The notes under the pieces were generated by a model. That model ran no database searches. It was not told the DNA's origin and saw only the letters and a program-made list of their open reading frames with translations. Shown here in pieces: positions 1-8,144 of a stretch of 64,000 nt of DNA (positions are counted from its first letter, which is position 1; each line of letters opens with the position of its first letter). The translations under genes were made by a program, and so were the position numbers. The stretch lies in contig NZ_CP132336.1 of NCBI RefSeq assembly GCF_030758315.1, positions 4,245,001 through 4,309,000 of the forward strand. Reading direction: 5' to 3'. This DNA is from Pararhizobium sp. IMCC3301 (GTDB lineage Bacteria; Pseudomonadota; Alphaproteobacteria; Rhizobiales; GCA-2746425).

Positions 1-162
1 CATTTGCACCATCATATCGAAGGCCCAGACCGTCGGCGCGTTCAGCACATAACGCACAAATACTTCATAGGATATCGACAGCGTCAGCAGCAGGATGCAC
101 CAGCCGAAGGCGCGACCCACCCAAAGGCTCAAGCCTTCAATTGCATGAACGAATTTGACCAT
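1..162 (-). CDS. TRAP transporter small permease (DctQ-type), partial
   Basis: This is the N-terminal 54 residues of a DctQ-family small integral membrane subunit; the rest lies beyond the left edge. The visible part starts MVKFVHAIEGLSLWVGRAFG, followed by one hydrophobic helix and the family-typical motif YEVFVRYVLNAPTVWAFD. The ATG has a strong Shine-Dalgarno (GGAGG, seven bases upstream). It lies just downstream of a dctP-type binding-protein gene on the same strand, the usual P-Q-M order. A tripartite ATP-independent system imports organic acids using an ion gradient. The substrate cannot be read from this fragment, but the sugar-acid catabolic operon a few kilobases away is a plausible partner. 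Confidence 0.85.
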   Translation of the reverse strand, partial: MVKFVHAIEGLSLWVGRAFGWCILLLTLSISYEVFVRYVLNAPTVWAFDMMVQM

Positions 163-189
163 TGCGCGGCCTCCGCTAGACAGAACCAT

Positions 190-218
190 GCCTGGCGGCC
201 CTTCGCGGGCCACCAGGC
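190..218 (-). promoter_or_regulatory. dctP-dctQ intercistronic hairpin
   Basis: A stem of about 12 bp (arms 190-201 and 207-218, one mismatch) closes a five-base loop, TTCGC on the plus strand. It lies between the binding-protein gene and the small-permease gene and has no T-run, so it reads better as an mRNA-stabilising or partial-attenuation hairpin than as a full terminator. Such elements often help make more binding protein than permease. The second TRAP operon in this window has an analogous hairpin. Confidence 0.5.
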
Positions 219-241
219 GATGACTTCAGATCAATTCGGAA

Positions 242-1336
242 TCAACCGAAATAATGGTTGTAGGCCAGCTTGTAGTCGGGCTGGTTCAGATTGAGATAGC
301 CCATGACATTCTTGGCATAGGCTTTCTGGCTGTCGATCACCTTCGCGAAGAACGCATCCTCGCCCGAGATCCTGTCGACGACCACATCCCAGGCAGCAAG
401 TTGAGCCGCCATTATGTCGTCCGGCGTGCGGAAAACATTGACACCCTGTTCGTCCCGCAAGGTGTTGAGATCGTCAGCATAACGCTTGGTGTTGTTCCAA
501 TAGAAATTGGAGTTCTCGGCCTCGGACGCGTATCGCAGAATAGCCTGAAGCTCGGCCGGCAGTGCCTCATATTTCTTCTTGTTAAAGGTAACTTCGAAGA
601 ATTCCTGGCTCTGGTGGAACGAGGCCAGGTGGTAGAATTTCGACACGTCCTGCATGCCGAAATCGCGGTCGGAGGTCGGGTTGTTGAATTCCGCAGCATC
701 GATCAGACCGGATTTCATCGCCGGCTGGATTTCACCGCCGGGAAGCTGAACCACGGACATGCCCATTTCCAGAAGAACGTCGGCAGCCAGACCGACGGTG
801 CGGTATTTCAGGCCCTTCATCTGGTCGACGCTCTTGATCTCTTCCTTGAACCAGCCGAGTGGCTGGGCCGGCATGGGCGAGTTGAAGAACGAGACGATGT
901 TGAGGTCAAGCGAGCCCATCAATTCATCGAACAATTCCTGTCCGCCACCATAATAGACCCAGCCCAGCACTTCCTGACTGGACCAGCCGAAGCAGGGGCC
1001 GGTGCCAAAGAGCGAGGCAGTCTTGGATTTGGAGTACCAATAGGCTGGCACGTAGTGTGCCGCGTCGAGAACACCGCGGTGGACAGCGTCCTGCATCTGG
1101 CTTGTCTTGACAACGGAATCGACGGAAAGCAGGTCGATCTTCAGTGCACTGCCGGCCATGGCATGAACCCGGTCGACATAGGATTGGGCGTTTTCAAGGA
1201 AGATACCGCCCCCCCAGGCAGCCTGCATCTTCAATGTCGTGGTGGCATTCTGAGCGATTGCCGGTGTTGCGAGAACTGCGGCACCAGCGATGGCTGAACC
1301 GCGCAGAAATTTTCTGCGATTAAGTGCGTTTGACAT
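242..1336 (-). CDS. TRAP transporter substrate-binding protein (DctP-type) with Tat signal
   Basis: A periplasmic solute-binding protein of the TRAP (DctP) family, 364 residues. The N-terminus carries a twin-arginine signal (NRRKFLRGSAIAGAAVLATPAIAQ, shown here as RRKFLRG followed by a hydrophobic stretch and an AIAQ cleavage region), so it is probably exported folded. I chose the ATG at 1336 because GGGAGG sits four bases upstream and the Tat motif begins ten residues later; an in-frame start 14 codons earlier would place residues ahead of the signal. Binding-domain sequences such as GLKYRTVGLAADVLLEMG and GGEIQPAMKSGLIDAAE match TRAP proteins that bind mono- or dicarboxylates and keto acids. 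It is followed by the small-permease gene. The specific substrate is not deducible here. Confidence 0.88.
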   Translation of the reverse strand: MSNALNRRKFLRGSAIAGAAVLATPAIAQNATTTLKMQAAWGGGIFLENAQSYVDRVHAMAGSALKIDLLSVDSVVKTSQMQDAVHRGVLDAAHYVPAYWYSKSKTASLFGTGPCFGWSSQEVLGWVYYGGGQELFDELMGSLDLNIVSFFNSPMPAQPLGWFKEEIKSVDQMKGLKYRTVGLAADVLLEMGMSVVQLPGGEIQPAMKSGLIDAAEFNNPTSDRDFGMQDVSKFYHLASFHQSQEFFEVTFNKKKYEALPAELQAILRYASEAENSNFYWNNTKRYADDLNTLRDEQGVNVFRTPDDIMAAQLAAWDVVVDRISGEDAFFAKVIDSQKAYAKNVMGYLNLNQPDYKLAYNHYFG

Positions 1337-1826
1337 GTTTCCTCCCACGGAAATTAAGACTGTTTCTTGCCGTTTCAATTCGATCTTCGTGTTGGACGGC
1401 TCACTCTAGTGTGGCCAGATTATTGCTAAAGCGTCAACGACAACACAGATGATTGATCATGACATTCGAAAGCTTTGACGCCGACATTCCGCAAATTCAG
1501 CCACCCCCAGGTTCGGCCACGACCACCCCAGCCGGGCCAATCAGAGGCTGTGACGAGGGATAGGAAATACCACCTTCATGTTGACTTATTCGCCTTCGCC
1601 GGCGCTGCCATAAGGCCGAAAACACTGATGGTTGTTCAGGCCAATGTCGTGAGCTTGTTGATGGAGTCCTCCCAGACTGTTTCCTCCAAGACTTTTGATT
1701 TGTTCTGCTAGAAAGTTTCACCCCGGTTGCATTCAATGCAGATGGCAGCGGCTCTGTTGACCGAAACTACGCTGCCTTTGAACTATCATACGATAGAACG
1801 AGAATTGCTGTCCATTATCACAATGA
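1337..1826. other. Upstream region of TRAP operon, no gene recognised
   Basis: About 490 bases between the TRAP binding-protein start and the insertion sequence. It must contain the promoter of the TRAP operon unless the insertion has displaced it. I see only short open frames with no family resemblance. GGAGG-like stretches on the minus strand near 1665-1690 suggest a decayed coding region, but no product can be named. Confidence 0.4.
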
Positions 1827-1845
1827 CTAAGCTCGACTTTGTACA

Positions 1846-3231
1846 TTATGCGGCGAAGCAGAGAGCCTCTGCCATACGCACGAGACGGTCGGGAGGGATT
1901 TTGTGTCTTTCCCGGTGCGGCGGGGAGTGTTGATAAATGTCTCCGACCCATAAGGCGAGCCTTACGGCGCCGATGGCATCGGTGAAGGTGAGATGGGTCT
2001 TACGATACCAGGCTGCGGCATAAGGAATGCTCGACTTGGACAACAGATCGCACGCCCACAAAGAGATAAGGCTGTAGAGACCAAGCAGCGCCGGCGTGGT
2101 GCGGGCGATAGCTTTGTCGGACCATTGCCGTTGGGTTTCGACGCCAAGATGGGCGCGGGTTTCGGCGAAGGTGACCTCGACCTGCCAGCGGCGGACGAAC
2201 AGGGCGATGATGTCGGCAGGATCGAGCGTTGTATCGGTGCTGAAGAAAGCTTGCGGAGCGCGCCGGCCGTCAGGATCCCTGACGAGGACCCAGCGAATTG
2301 GCTTGGGCGGCGTACCAGGTCGGTACCACAATGCGGTGCTCGAGGTAATTTCGAGTGCCTTATGGTGCTTGCGCCCATACCAGGAGGACGCGGTGATCCT
2401 TTTCCAGGGCGTGGTCGGGTTTGAAAGCAGCGTTTTCAGCTTGGGCAAGGGTGGCCCCTTCTGCGCCGGGCGTCCGAGGGTGTGGCCGTCACGTTTTGGA
2501 GGGGCCGCGTAGAGATTGGCGTCGAGCCGCAGTCGGCTGATGAGGGTTGCTCGGCCGCCGATGGCGTACGCCAGTTCATGGACAGCGAAGCCGCTATCGC
2601 CCACGAAGACGATGTCGCGCTCTGGCATCCAGCGACAGAGCTGGAGCGCCCCTTGGCGGGCCCAGTCGGTCAGCAGCTTGTGCCTGCGTCCGCGCTGGTG
2701 GTCGGAGCGCTCCGAGGGGGCCAACAGGGTGAGCACCGGGAGGGCCTTCACAACACCTGCCCAAGGGACCGGCGTCAGCACCATGAAGCTCAACCAGCGC
2801 AGCCCGCTGGCTTTGACGAAGTGGCCATGGCTGGAGCGGACAGGATCGCGATAGATGCCGCGCGCAGTGATTTTGCGCCCCCATCGGCGCTCGATTGTAT
2901 CGTCCATCCCGATGACCACGGGACCCTCCGGCACGAGGCGGTCGATGATCATGGCCAGCAGGCGCCGAGACATATCGCGAGACTCCCAGCGGGCGCGGTT
3001 AAGGAGCTGATGGTAGCTCGAAAAGTTTTTCGCCTCGGCGCGCCCGGTCATCCGCAGGCAGGCGCTGACGGTGCGCTTGCCCGGGGCCAGCACGGCCCCC
3101 ATGACCAGGACGAGCATGTGCTCCCAACTGGGCGCCGTGAAGCACGGGCGCAGCGCCTGCAGCCAATCGCGCAGGATCTGGGGAACGGGATCGCCCGGAG
3201 ACGGCGGCAAGAAGGGGGCATGATGTTTCAT
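1846..3231 (-). CDS. IS701/IS4-superfamily DDE transposase
   Basis: A transposase of 461 residues that fills most of the insertion sequence, ending two bases inside the left inverted repeat. The N-terminal region contains the helical segment SYHQLLNRARW typical of IS701-like enzymes. The first catalytic aspartate lies in VVIGMDDTIERRWG (about residue 105), the second probably in DIVFVGDSGFAVHEL, and the glutamate in the WQVEVTFAETRAHLG region with the Y/R-rich context of DDE enzymes. I chose the ATG at 3231, where the conserved N-terminus begins; an in-frame start 18 codons upstream is possible. No frameshift or stop is visible, so it may still be active. Confidence 0.85.
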   Translation of the reverse strand: MKHHAPFLPPSPGDPVPQILRDWLQALRPCFTAPSWEHMLVLVMGAVLAPGKRTVSACLRMTGRAEAKNFSSYHQLLNRARWESRDMSRRLLAMIIDRLVPEGPVVIGMDDTIERRWGRKITARGIYRDPVRSSHGHFVKASGLRWLSFMVLTPVPWAGVVKALPVLTLLAPSERSDHQRGRRHKLLTDWARQGALQLCRWMPERDIVFVGDSGFAVHELAYAIGGRATLISRLRLDANLYAAPPKRDGHTLGRPAQKGPPLPKLKTLLSNPTTPWKRITASSWYGRKHHKALEITSSTALWYRPGTPPKPIRWVLVRDPDGRRAPQAFFSTDTTLDPADIIALFVRRWQVEVTFAETRAHLGVETQRQWSDKAIARTTPALLGLYSLISLWACDLLSKSSIPYAAAWYRKTHLTFTDAIGAVRLALWVGDIYQHSPPHRERHKIPPDRLVRMAEALCFAA

Positions 3232-3313
3232 CCCATGTTTCGAATCCCTTGTCGCTGACCATGCAAGCAGGCAAACCTGCGGCAAAGTGAATCACGTGCC
3301 CTGAGGTGTTCCT

Positions 3314-3613
3314 ATGTATGATCGGCACATGCAGCATGACGAAATCGCCGTTCGCATCGAAGCCTTCGACGACGCCAATGGTGGTGGCGTCGGTTTTTAC
3401 AAAGACAAGGGTGCCTACCATCTCTACCTGCTGGAGACGGAGGCGCCGATTGCCCGGCTGAAGCCGACCGGCAACGGCAACGAAGTCCGGCTCGGATACT
3501 GGTCACACCGGCGCAAATGGGAGGATGTCGATGACATCGGCGGCGTCGTCATACCCCTCGACGAGGCGCTCGAGTTCATAGCGAACGAGGGCATCTTCTG
3601 GCTCTGGACCTGA
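3314..3613 (+). CDS. Small protein carried inside the insertion sequence (unknown)
   Basis: A 99-residue acidic protein of unknown function, divergent from the transposase and lying wholly between the element's inverted repeats. A GAGGTG Shine-Dalgarno sits seven bases before the ATG. The sequence (for example GGGVGFYKDKGAYHLYLLE and RLGYWSHRRKWEDVDDIGG) has no signal peptide or membrane segment, and I recognise no catalytic motif. Its position makes it a passenger gene rather than a host gene. It could be an accessory to transposition, a regulator of the transposase, or cargo; the sequence does not say which. Confidence 0.6.
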   Translation: MYDRHMQHDEIAVRIEAFDDANGGGVGFYKDKGAYHLYLLETEAPIARLKPTGNGNEVRLGYWSHRRKWEDVDDIGGVVIPLDEALEFIANEGIFWLWT

Positions 3614-3673
3614 CCACAAAAACGTACAAAGTCGAGCTAAGAGCCTGATTTAAAAGTTATCAAGTGATAACAG

Positions 3674-4065
3674 AGGGATGTGATTCCATCGGATCGATGA
3701 AGATTCGATGGAGACCGCGATGCTCTGGAATGATATCACCCTGGCCAAATATAACCGCAAGTTTGCCCGCTATCCAAGCGATCTGACCGATGCTGAATGG
3801 GAAGTGGTCGCACCACTTGTTCCAGCATCTCGCCCGGGAGGCTACCCATGAGCCAGTGATATTCGCGAGGTGCTGAACGCCATTCCCTAAATGGCCGGTG
3901 GCGGCATTCCATGGCGGATGTTGCCAAGAATTCCCCGCCTGTATCGACCGTCCATGGTTATTTCTACAATTGCCGCAGCGATGGAACCCTGGCCTTGAAG
4001 AACTATGCCCTGGTTCAGGAAGCAAGCGAACTTGTAGGCAGCGAACCGTGTGCAAGTGCCGGGAT
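3674..4065 (+). pseudogene. IS5-family transposase remnant (copy 1)
   Basis: A decayed IS5-family (IS427-group-like) transposase. Reading from the ATG at 3708 gives a protein start closely similar to the second remnant in this window (both contain RYPSDLTDAE), but in-frame stops occur at 3849 (TGA) and 3888 (TAA). Downstream pieces in shifted frames match the other copy (PPVSTVHGYFY, RSDGTLALKNYALVQ). The noncoding lead GATGTGATTCC...TCGGAT is also shared with copy 2. The fragment is cut at about 4065, where an IS256-type fragment begins on the opposite strand. Confidence 0.85.
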
Positions 4066-4195
4066 CATGGTAGTGTCCATGTACCTTCGTGTGGCCCATT
4101 TGCCGGCCACGATATGCCTCAAACGAGCAGCGGCCAGGTTGAGGCACGACTGACCATCAGGGAATGCTCCGACGACACGGGTGCGCCTGACCGCT
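4066..4195 (-). pseudogene. IS256-family transposase C-terminal remnant
   Basis: On the minus strand this stretch encodes RTRVVGAFPDGQSCLNLAAARL followed by RHIVAGKWATRRYMD, which is recognisably the C-terminal end of an IS256-family (mutator-type) transposase. Only about 40 residues remain. It abuts the IS5-like remnant on one side and an HD-GYP fragment on the other, so it is a scar left by successive insertions or deletions. Confidence 0.75.
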
Positions 4196-4421
4196 TGTCT
4201 GAATTTTCGACACCGACGGCGCGGGCAAGCGTACATAGCACACCATAATTGACTTTTCCGAATTGGGCCATGCCCATCAAAATCTGAATGGCCTGCTCCG
4301 GCGTTTGCGGTTTTCTATACGAACGCTTTTCCGCAAGGGCACCGAAAATGTCGCAGACGGTCAGAATTTGCGCCAACTTACTGATTTCCCTGCCCTTCAG
4401 TTTGTGGGGCTGAAGTCTTAG
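4196..4421 (-). pseudogene. HD-GYP-type phosphodiesterase domain fragment
   Basis: An open minus-strand stretch encodes HKLKGREISKLAQILTVCDI and then FGALAEKRSYRKPQTPEQAI. This matches the C-terminal part of an HD-GYP domain, whose family pattern is roughly GLKGxEIxxxARILAVADVFDALTxxRPYR. No upstream catalytic HD motif remains: the frame is closed by a TGA at 4422-4424, and the sequence runs into IS256-type DNA at its other end. It is a gene remnant rather than a functional cyclic-di-GMP enzyme. An ordinary HD domain is the alternative reading. Confidence 0.6.
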
Positions 4422-4567
4422 TCATCCTCAGTATCTGTTTAACCCCGCGAATCGCCAAACGTTCGATCAAATTATGCTCTGCTTACCATTTGGGAAATGC
4501 AGAGTGTTCGCCAGACAAATTGCCTCTACCGAAGCTGCGCGTTCCACAAGCGGGTTGCGGCGTTGTA

Positions 4568-5584
4568 TCAAACCCCCAGTGAGCGAACCGGTGCGGAATA
4601 GGATCCCACAAACAATCCGTATCCCACGAGTACGAGGAACGCTCCTGCGGCACAGGTGATAAAATGGCTCGCATAGGACAGTTGATCAAACCGTGATCCG
4701 ACAGTTTTCAATGCCATTTTACGCATTTGAACCGTGAACAAGGCAAGGCCTGCCACCGTAATGGCCGTGCCCAGAGATATTGCTGCAACTGACAATATTC
4801 CGGCAAGGGGTATCCCGGCAAATTTCGCAAATATCAAAACCAATACCGAGCCTGAACACGGCCGAATTCCGATCGAAAAAATAACGGCGAGAATTGTGCG
4901 CATATCCGACGCGGCGGAAAGCTGTTCGTTGGTTGGCAAATGAGCGTGACCGCACTGCGAGCAGGAGTCATGCCCCTGATGGTATGTATGTTCATGATCA
5001 TGATCATGATCATGGGCCTGGGCAGTGGATAGTGATTCACCGGCATGCGCTTGTTTACGGCGTCTCAAATTGGCGAGCCCGCTTAATGCGCGCCACAACA
5101 GCCAGGCGCCAAGGGAGATTATCAGTAAATAGCTGAGCCGCTCACTCCAAAGCACAACAACACGCGTATCCCGGCCGACCATCCCGAAAAGGAAATAGAG
5201 CCCATAAACGAGGGTGATCGCCACTGCGCCCTGCAAGAAGGCCGCCGACACCGCCATCATCACGCTTCGCGGAATGCGTTCAGGCCGGGTTACGAGATAG
5301 GTCGACAGAACCACCTTGCCGTGGCCCGGTCCGGCGGCATGAAATACACCATATAGGAAACTGCCCGAAACAACCGTCAGAGTTGTAGAAACACCTATAT
5401 TGTCTGCCAGCGCGCTGAGCGAACCGGTCATCATCTTATGAAAGGCCCGTTGCTGATCGTAAATCCAGAATATCAGATCGCCATAGGCTGCCCGCACCGG
5501 CCCCTGGGAAATCAAAACGGCGATCACAAGAGCCGGCACAATCACCATCAAGATGAACGCCGTCCGGTTTTTGATTATGTGCAT
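4568..5584 (-). CDS. NicO-family nickel/cobalt permease
   Basis: A 338-residue membrane protein of the NicO/RcnA superfamily. Several hydrophobic segments surround the family signatures FHAAGPGHGKVVLSTYL (about residue 82) and IRPCSGSVLVLIFAKF (about residue 245). Between them is a histidine-rich cytoplasmic or periplasmic loop (DHDHDHEH, then CSQCGHAH) that probably binds Ni, Co or Zn ions. The gene overlaps the stop of the upstream DUF1007 gene by ten bases; this DUF1007-NicO pair is common in proteobacteria and is generally assigned to metal transport. Whether it imports or exports cannot be decided from sequence. The pair sits between decayed insertion sequences. Confidence 0.85.
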   Translation of the reverse strand: MHIIKNRTAFILMVIVPALVIAVLISQGPVRAAYGDLIFWIYDQQRAFHKMMTGSLSALADNIGVSTTLTVVSGSFLYGVFHAAGPGHGKVVLSTYLVTRPERIPRSVMMAVSAAFLQGAVAITLVYGLYFLFGMVGRDTRVVVLWSERLSYLLIISLGAWLLWRALSGLANLRRRKQAHAGESLSTAQAHDHDHDHEHTYHQGHDSCSQCGHAHLPTNEQLSAASDMRTILAVIFSIGIRPCSGSVLVLIFAKFAGIPLAGILSVAAISLGTAITVAGLALFTVQMRKMALKTVGSRFDQLSYASHFITCAAGAFLVLVGYGLFVGSYSAPVRSLGV

Positions 5585-6237
5585 TTGATCGTCACCCGCT
5601 CGGCAAAATTTGCGCCAAGGCCCGAGCCACCAGACTCGGTTTTGTCGAGAGATTTTGCAAAGGCAGCTACGTCTTCACTGGGATTGGGCGGCAAAAGAGT
5701 CCACTCGCACCCCATCGGTGCGCCAACGAGTTTTACCGCATCTGCATCGGTGGAATGATTCATCGCAATGTAGAATTCATCGTCATAAATCGCATATTCG
5801 AGATTTCCGGTTTGCAGATCGAGTGCCATTTTAAACGGAAGCTCGAACTCCAGATACAATTGGCGCTTTTTCATTGAGGCCACAAGCGGCTTCGGTTTGC
5901 CAAATTCGACGTCCAGACTGTCCTTCTCAAACTTGGTGAAATAATTGATTTCCTCGATATTCCCCAGAATCTCGATGAACAAGGCATCAAGCCCTTCCTG
6001 TTCCGGTTTGCCATCGCCGTCTGTGTCGGCCGGTTCAATGAGATACGCAGAGAAAAATTCATCAAACAGCCATGAATATTTAACGGACGATGCCTTGCCA
6101 GCCTTGTCGAAGTGCACCGCCACTTTCATTTCGACAAATTCATGCGGATGAGCAAGAGCCGATTGAACAGGGACAAATGCCGAAACCAAAATCGACACGA
6201 AGATCAGCCAATACCGGGCAATTCTTCCGCTTTCCAT
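5575..6237 (-). CDS. DUF1007 family periplasmic protein
   Basis: A 220-residue secreted protein of the DUF1007 family (COG3683). An N-terminal signal segment (ARYWLIFVSILVSAFVPVQS) ends before AHPHEFVEMKV, and this histidine-containing start of the mature protein is characteristic. I chose the ATG at 6237 because AGGTGG lies eight bases upstream; a GTG four codons earlier lacks a ribosome site. The gene is translationally coupled to the NicO permease gene, and the two proteins probably act together in divalent metal handling, with this one at the periplasmic side. That role is inferred from the conserved pairing. Confidence 0.85.
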   Translation of the reverse strand: MESGRIARYWLIFVSILVSAFVPVQSALAHPHEFVEMKVAVHFDKAGKASSVKYSWLFDEFFSAYLIEPADTDGDGKPEQEGLDALFIEILGNIEEINYFTKFEKDSLDVEFGKPKPLVASMKKRQLYLEFELPFKMALDLQTGNLEYAIYDDEFYIAMNHSTDADAVKLVGAPMGCEWTLLPPNPSEDVAAFAKSLDKTESGGSGLGANFAERVTIKCT

Positions 6238-6334
6238 GTCACCCACCACCTAAAATCAAAAATCGTTGCATCTGTACCAGCCGTCAGACCAGGATTCTGT
6301 TTCCAATTTCATAATGGCAGGAATGGGACTCAGT

Positions 6335-6760
6335 AGGATGTGATTCCGTCGGATTGTCAAAGATTCGATGGAGGCCACGATGCTATGGACTGATATCACC
6401 CGTGCTGAGCAGAACCGCAGTTCCAACCGCTATCCAAGCGATTTGACGGATGCCGAACGGGCTATTGTCCGCCCTTTTGTGCCACCCGCACGTCCAGGAA
6501 GCCGCCGCCGAACAACCGATATGCGCGTTGTTTTGAATGCGATCATGTACACCGCAGGCGGCGGGATTGCTTGGCGCATGTTGCCAAAAGACGTTCCGCC
6601 GGTCTCCACTGTGGGGGGCTATTTCTACCGCTGGCGCAATGACGGCACGCTTTCAGTACTGAACTTCGCGCTCGTGCAAATGGCGCGAGAGTTTGATGGC
6701 AAGGAGCCATGCCCAGGTGCCGGGGTCATTGATAGCCAAAGCGGCAAAACCACAGAAGAC
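6335..6760 (+). pseudogene. IS5-family transposase remnant (copy 2)
   Basis: The N-terminal half of an IS5-family (IS427-like) transposase beginning with the ATG at 6368. It contains RYPSDLTDAERAIVRPFVPP, GGGIAWRMLPKDVPPVSTV and YFYRWRNDGTL. The first catalytic aspartate region, VIDSQSGKTTED, is present, but homology stops right after it near 6757 and the rest of the DDE domain is missing. The frame stays open into unrelated DNA until 6970, so the predicted 200-residue product is a chimera without function. It is in the same orientation as copy 1, about 2.6 kb away. Confidence 0.85.
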
Positions 6761-6845
6761 ACTAAGCCAGGTTCCCCCCTTCTGGAACACATTACCACAG
6801 TTTCAACGTTGCCTCCTGAGCCCGACGGCAAAGCTTGCGCGTGCG

Positions 6846-6857
6846 CATTAATTAATG
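6846..6857. promoter_or_regulatory. Candidate operator upstream of sugar-acid operon
   Basis: CATTAATTAATG is a perfect 12-bp palindrome in the AT-rich stretch about 150 bases before the first gene of the catabolic operon. GntR/FadR-type regulators, one of which is encoded in this operon, bind short palindromes of this kind. The assignment is a guess from position and symmetry. Confidence 0.3.
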
Positions 6858-7004
6858 TATGCATTAAATTCAGTCAGCGTCAACGCCCCGGATACTTGTT
6901 GAGCCTGTATGGCAGGAAAAAAGCCACGGGTTCTATCATCAATCGGCTCTGCGGAAGAGCGGCTGAATGACGGTGCAATCGCGATGGCAGAAGCAGGAAA
7001 AAAT

Positions 7005-8141
7005 ATGGTTCAGAATTCGAATGTTTACACCATCGCGGTTTTCGATGGTGACGGCATCGGCCCGGAGATCATGGCTCCAACCCTGAAGCTTCTGGAAAAC
7101 ACTGCAGGCCTGCTGGGTGGTTTTTCGTTTGAGTTCATCCATCTTCCTGCAGGCGCCACTCATTTCAGCGAAACCGGTGAAGCGCTGCCCAAAGCCTCGA
7201 TTGATGCAGCCCGCGCCGCAGATGCGGTGCTCCTGTCAGCCATGGGGCTGCCCTCGATCCGCAAACCCGACGGCACCGAGATCACGCCACAGATTGATTT
7301 GCGGTTTGAACTGGGCCTGTATGCCGGGGTGCGGCCGGTGCGGGTCTATCCGGGCCAATCCACACCGCTGTCTGATCCGCGTGCGGAACAAATTGATTTC
7401 GTCCTCATCAGAGAATCCACCGAAGGCCTGTTTGCGCATATGCATGAAGGCCAGATTCATGGCGACAGTGAAGCAACGGAAACCTTGCGGATTACCAGAA
7501 AAATCAGCGAAAAACTGTTTGATTTCGCCTTTCGCCTGGCAACGCAGCGCGCCGAAAAACGGGGCCGCAAGGGCCGCGTCACCTGCGTTGATAAAGCCAA
7601 TGTGTTCCGCGCTTTCTGGTTCTTCCGCACAATCTTTCTGGAACGTGCCAAGGCATTTCCCGATATTGACGCCGATGCCGCCTATGTCGATGCCATGGCC
7701 ATGTGGATGGTGCAGAGGCCCTGGGAATTTGACGTGCTGGTAACAGAAAACATGTTCGGCGACATTCTGTCCGATCTGGGGGCAGGCATCATGGGCACGC
7801 TGGGACTGGCGCCGTCCGCTGATATCGGTGATGATTCTGCTGTGTTTCAGCCTTGCCACGGGACCGCGCCCGATATCGCCGGCCAGGGCATCGCCAATCC
7901 TCTGGCGATGATTCTATCAGCTGCCATGATGCTGGAATGGCTCGCCGTTGAACATGATGATACAGCGCTGGCGCAGGCCGCCCGTCTGATCGATGCTGCA
8001 GTTGGTGAAAACGTGGTGGCAAAGTGCAATCTCACAGGTGATCTTGGCGGAACATCATCCACCTTGGACTGTGCTGATGCGGTGATTGCAGCGATACAAC
8101 GGCTGGCGGGGTCTGACAGCTACTCCGACAAGGTTGCCTGA
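7005..8141 (+). CDS. Isopropylmalate/tartrate-dehydrogenase-like decarboxylating dehydrogenase
   Basis: A 378-residue member of the isocitrate/isopropylmalate dehydrogenase family. Visible signatures are the N-terminal FDGDGIGPEI, the substrate-binding arginines in LRFELGLYAGVRPVR, the catalytic lysine in VDKANVFR, the metal-binding aspartate in YVDAMAMWM, and TENMFGDILSDLGAGIMG. The loop IRESTEGLFAH has Phe where isocitrate and isopropylmalate dehydrogenases have their catalytic Tyr. I chose the ATG at 7005, which has AGGA seven bases upstream; starts further upstream run into insertion-sequence debris. It is the first gene of an operon with OtnK and OtnC, so the likely substrate is a short hydroxy acid rather than leucine-pathway isopropylmalate. 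Tartrate-dehydrogenase-like activity is the nearest known alternative. Confidence 0.8.
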   Translation: MVQNSNVYTIAVFDGDGIGPEIMAPTLKLLENTAGLLGGFSFEFIHLPAGATHFSETGEALPKASIDAARAADAVLLSAMGLPSIRKPDGTEITPQIDLRFELGLYAGVRPVRVYPGQSTPLSDPRAEQIDFVLIRESTEGLFAHMHEGQIHGDSEATETLRITRKISEKLFDFAFRLATQRAEKRGRKGRVTCVDKANVFRAFWFFRTIFLERAKAFPDIDADAAYVDAMAMWMVQRPWEFDVLVTENMFGDILSDLGAGIMGTLGLAPSADIGDDSAVFQPCHGTAPDIAGQGIANPLAMILSAAMMLEWLAVEHDDTALAQAARLIDAAVGENVVAKCNLTGDLGGTSSTLDCADAVIAAIQRLAGSDSYSDKVA

Positions 8142-8144
8142 CTG

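Larger units (their letters stand above)
1832..3636. mobile_element. IS701-like insertion sequence with passenger gene
   Basis: A complete-looking insertion sequence of 1805 bp. Its ends are perfect 13-bp inverted repeats, CTCGACTTTGTAC at 1832-1844 and the reverse complement at 3624-3636. Both are flanked by the same five bases, CTAAG (1827-1831 and 3637-3641), which I read as a target-site duplication. The first four, CTAA, fit the YTAR target preference reported for the IS701 family. Inside lie a DDE transposase on the minus strand and a divergent 99-residue passenger gene. Intact ends, intact duplication and an undamaged transposase frame suggest a recent insertion, in contrast to the decayed transposases next to it. 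Confidence 0.8.

Noticed and set aside
254-1297. Plus-strand open frame opposite the TRAP binding-protein gene
   Set aside because: The minus-strand gene has a ribosome site, a Tat signal and family motifs; the plus frame has none.
2482-3258. Plus-strand open frame inside the insertion sequence
   Set aside because: It is antisense to the transposase with its catalytic motifs and has no ribosome site.
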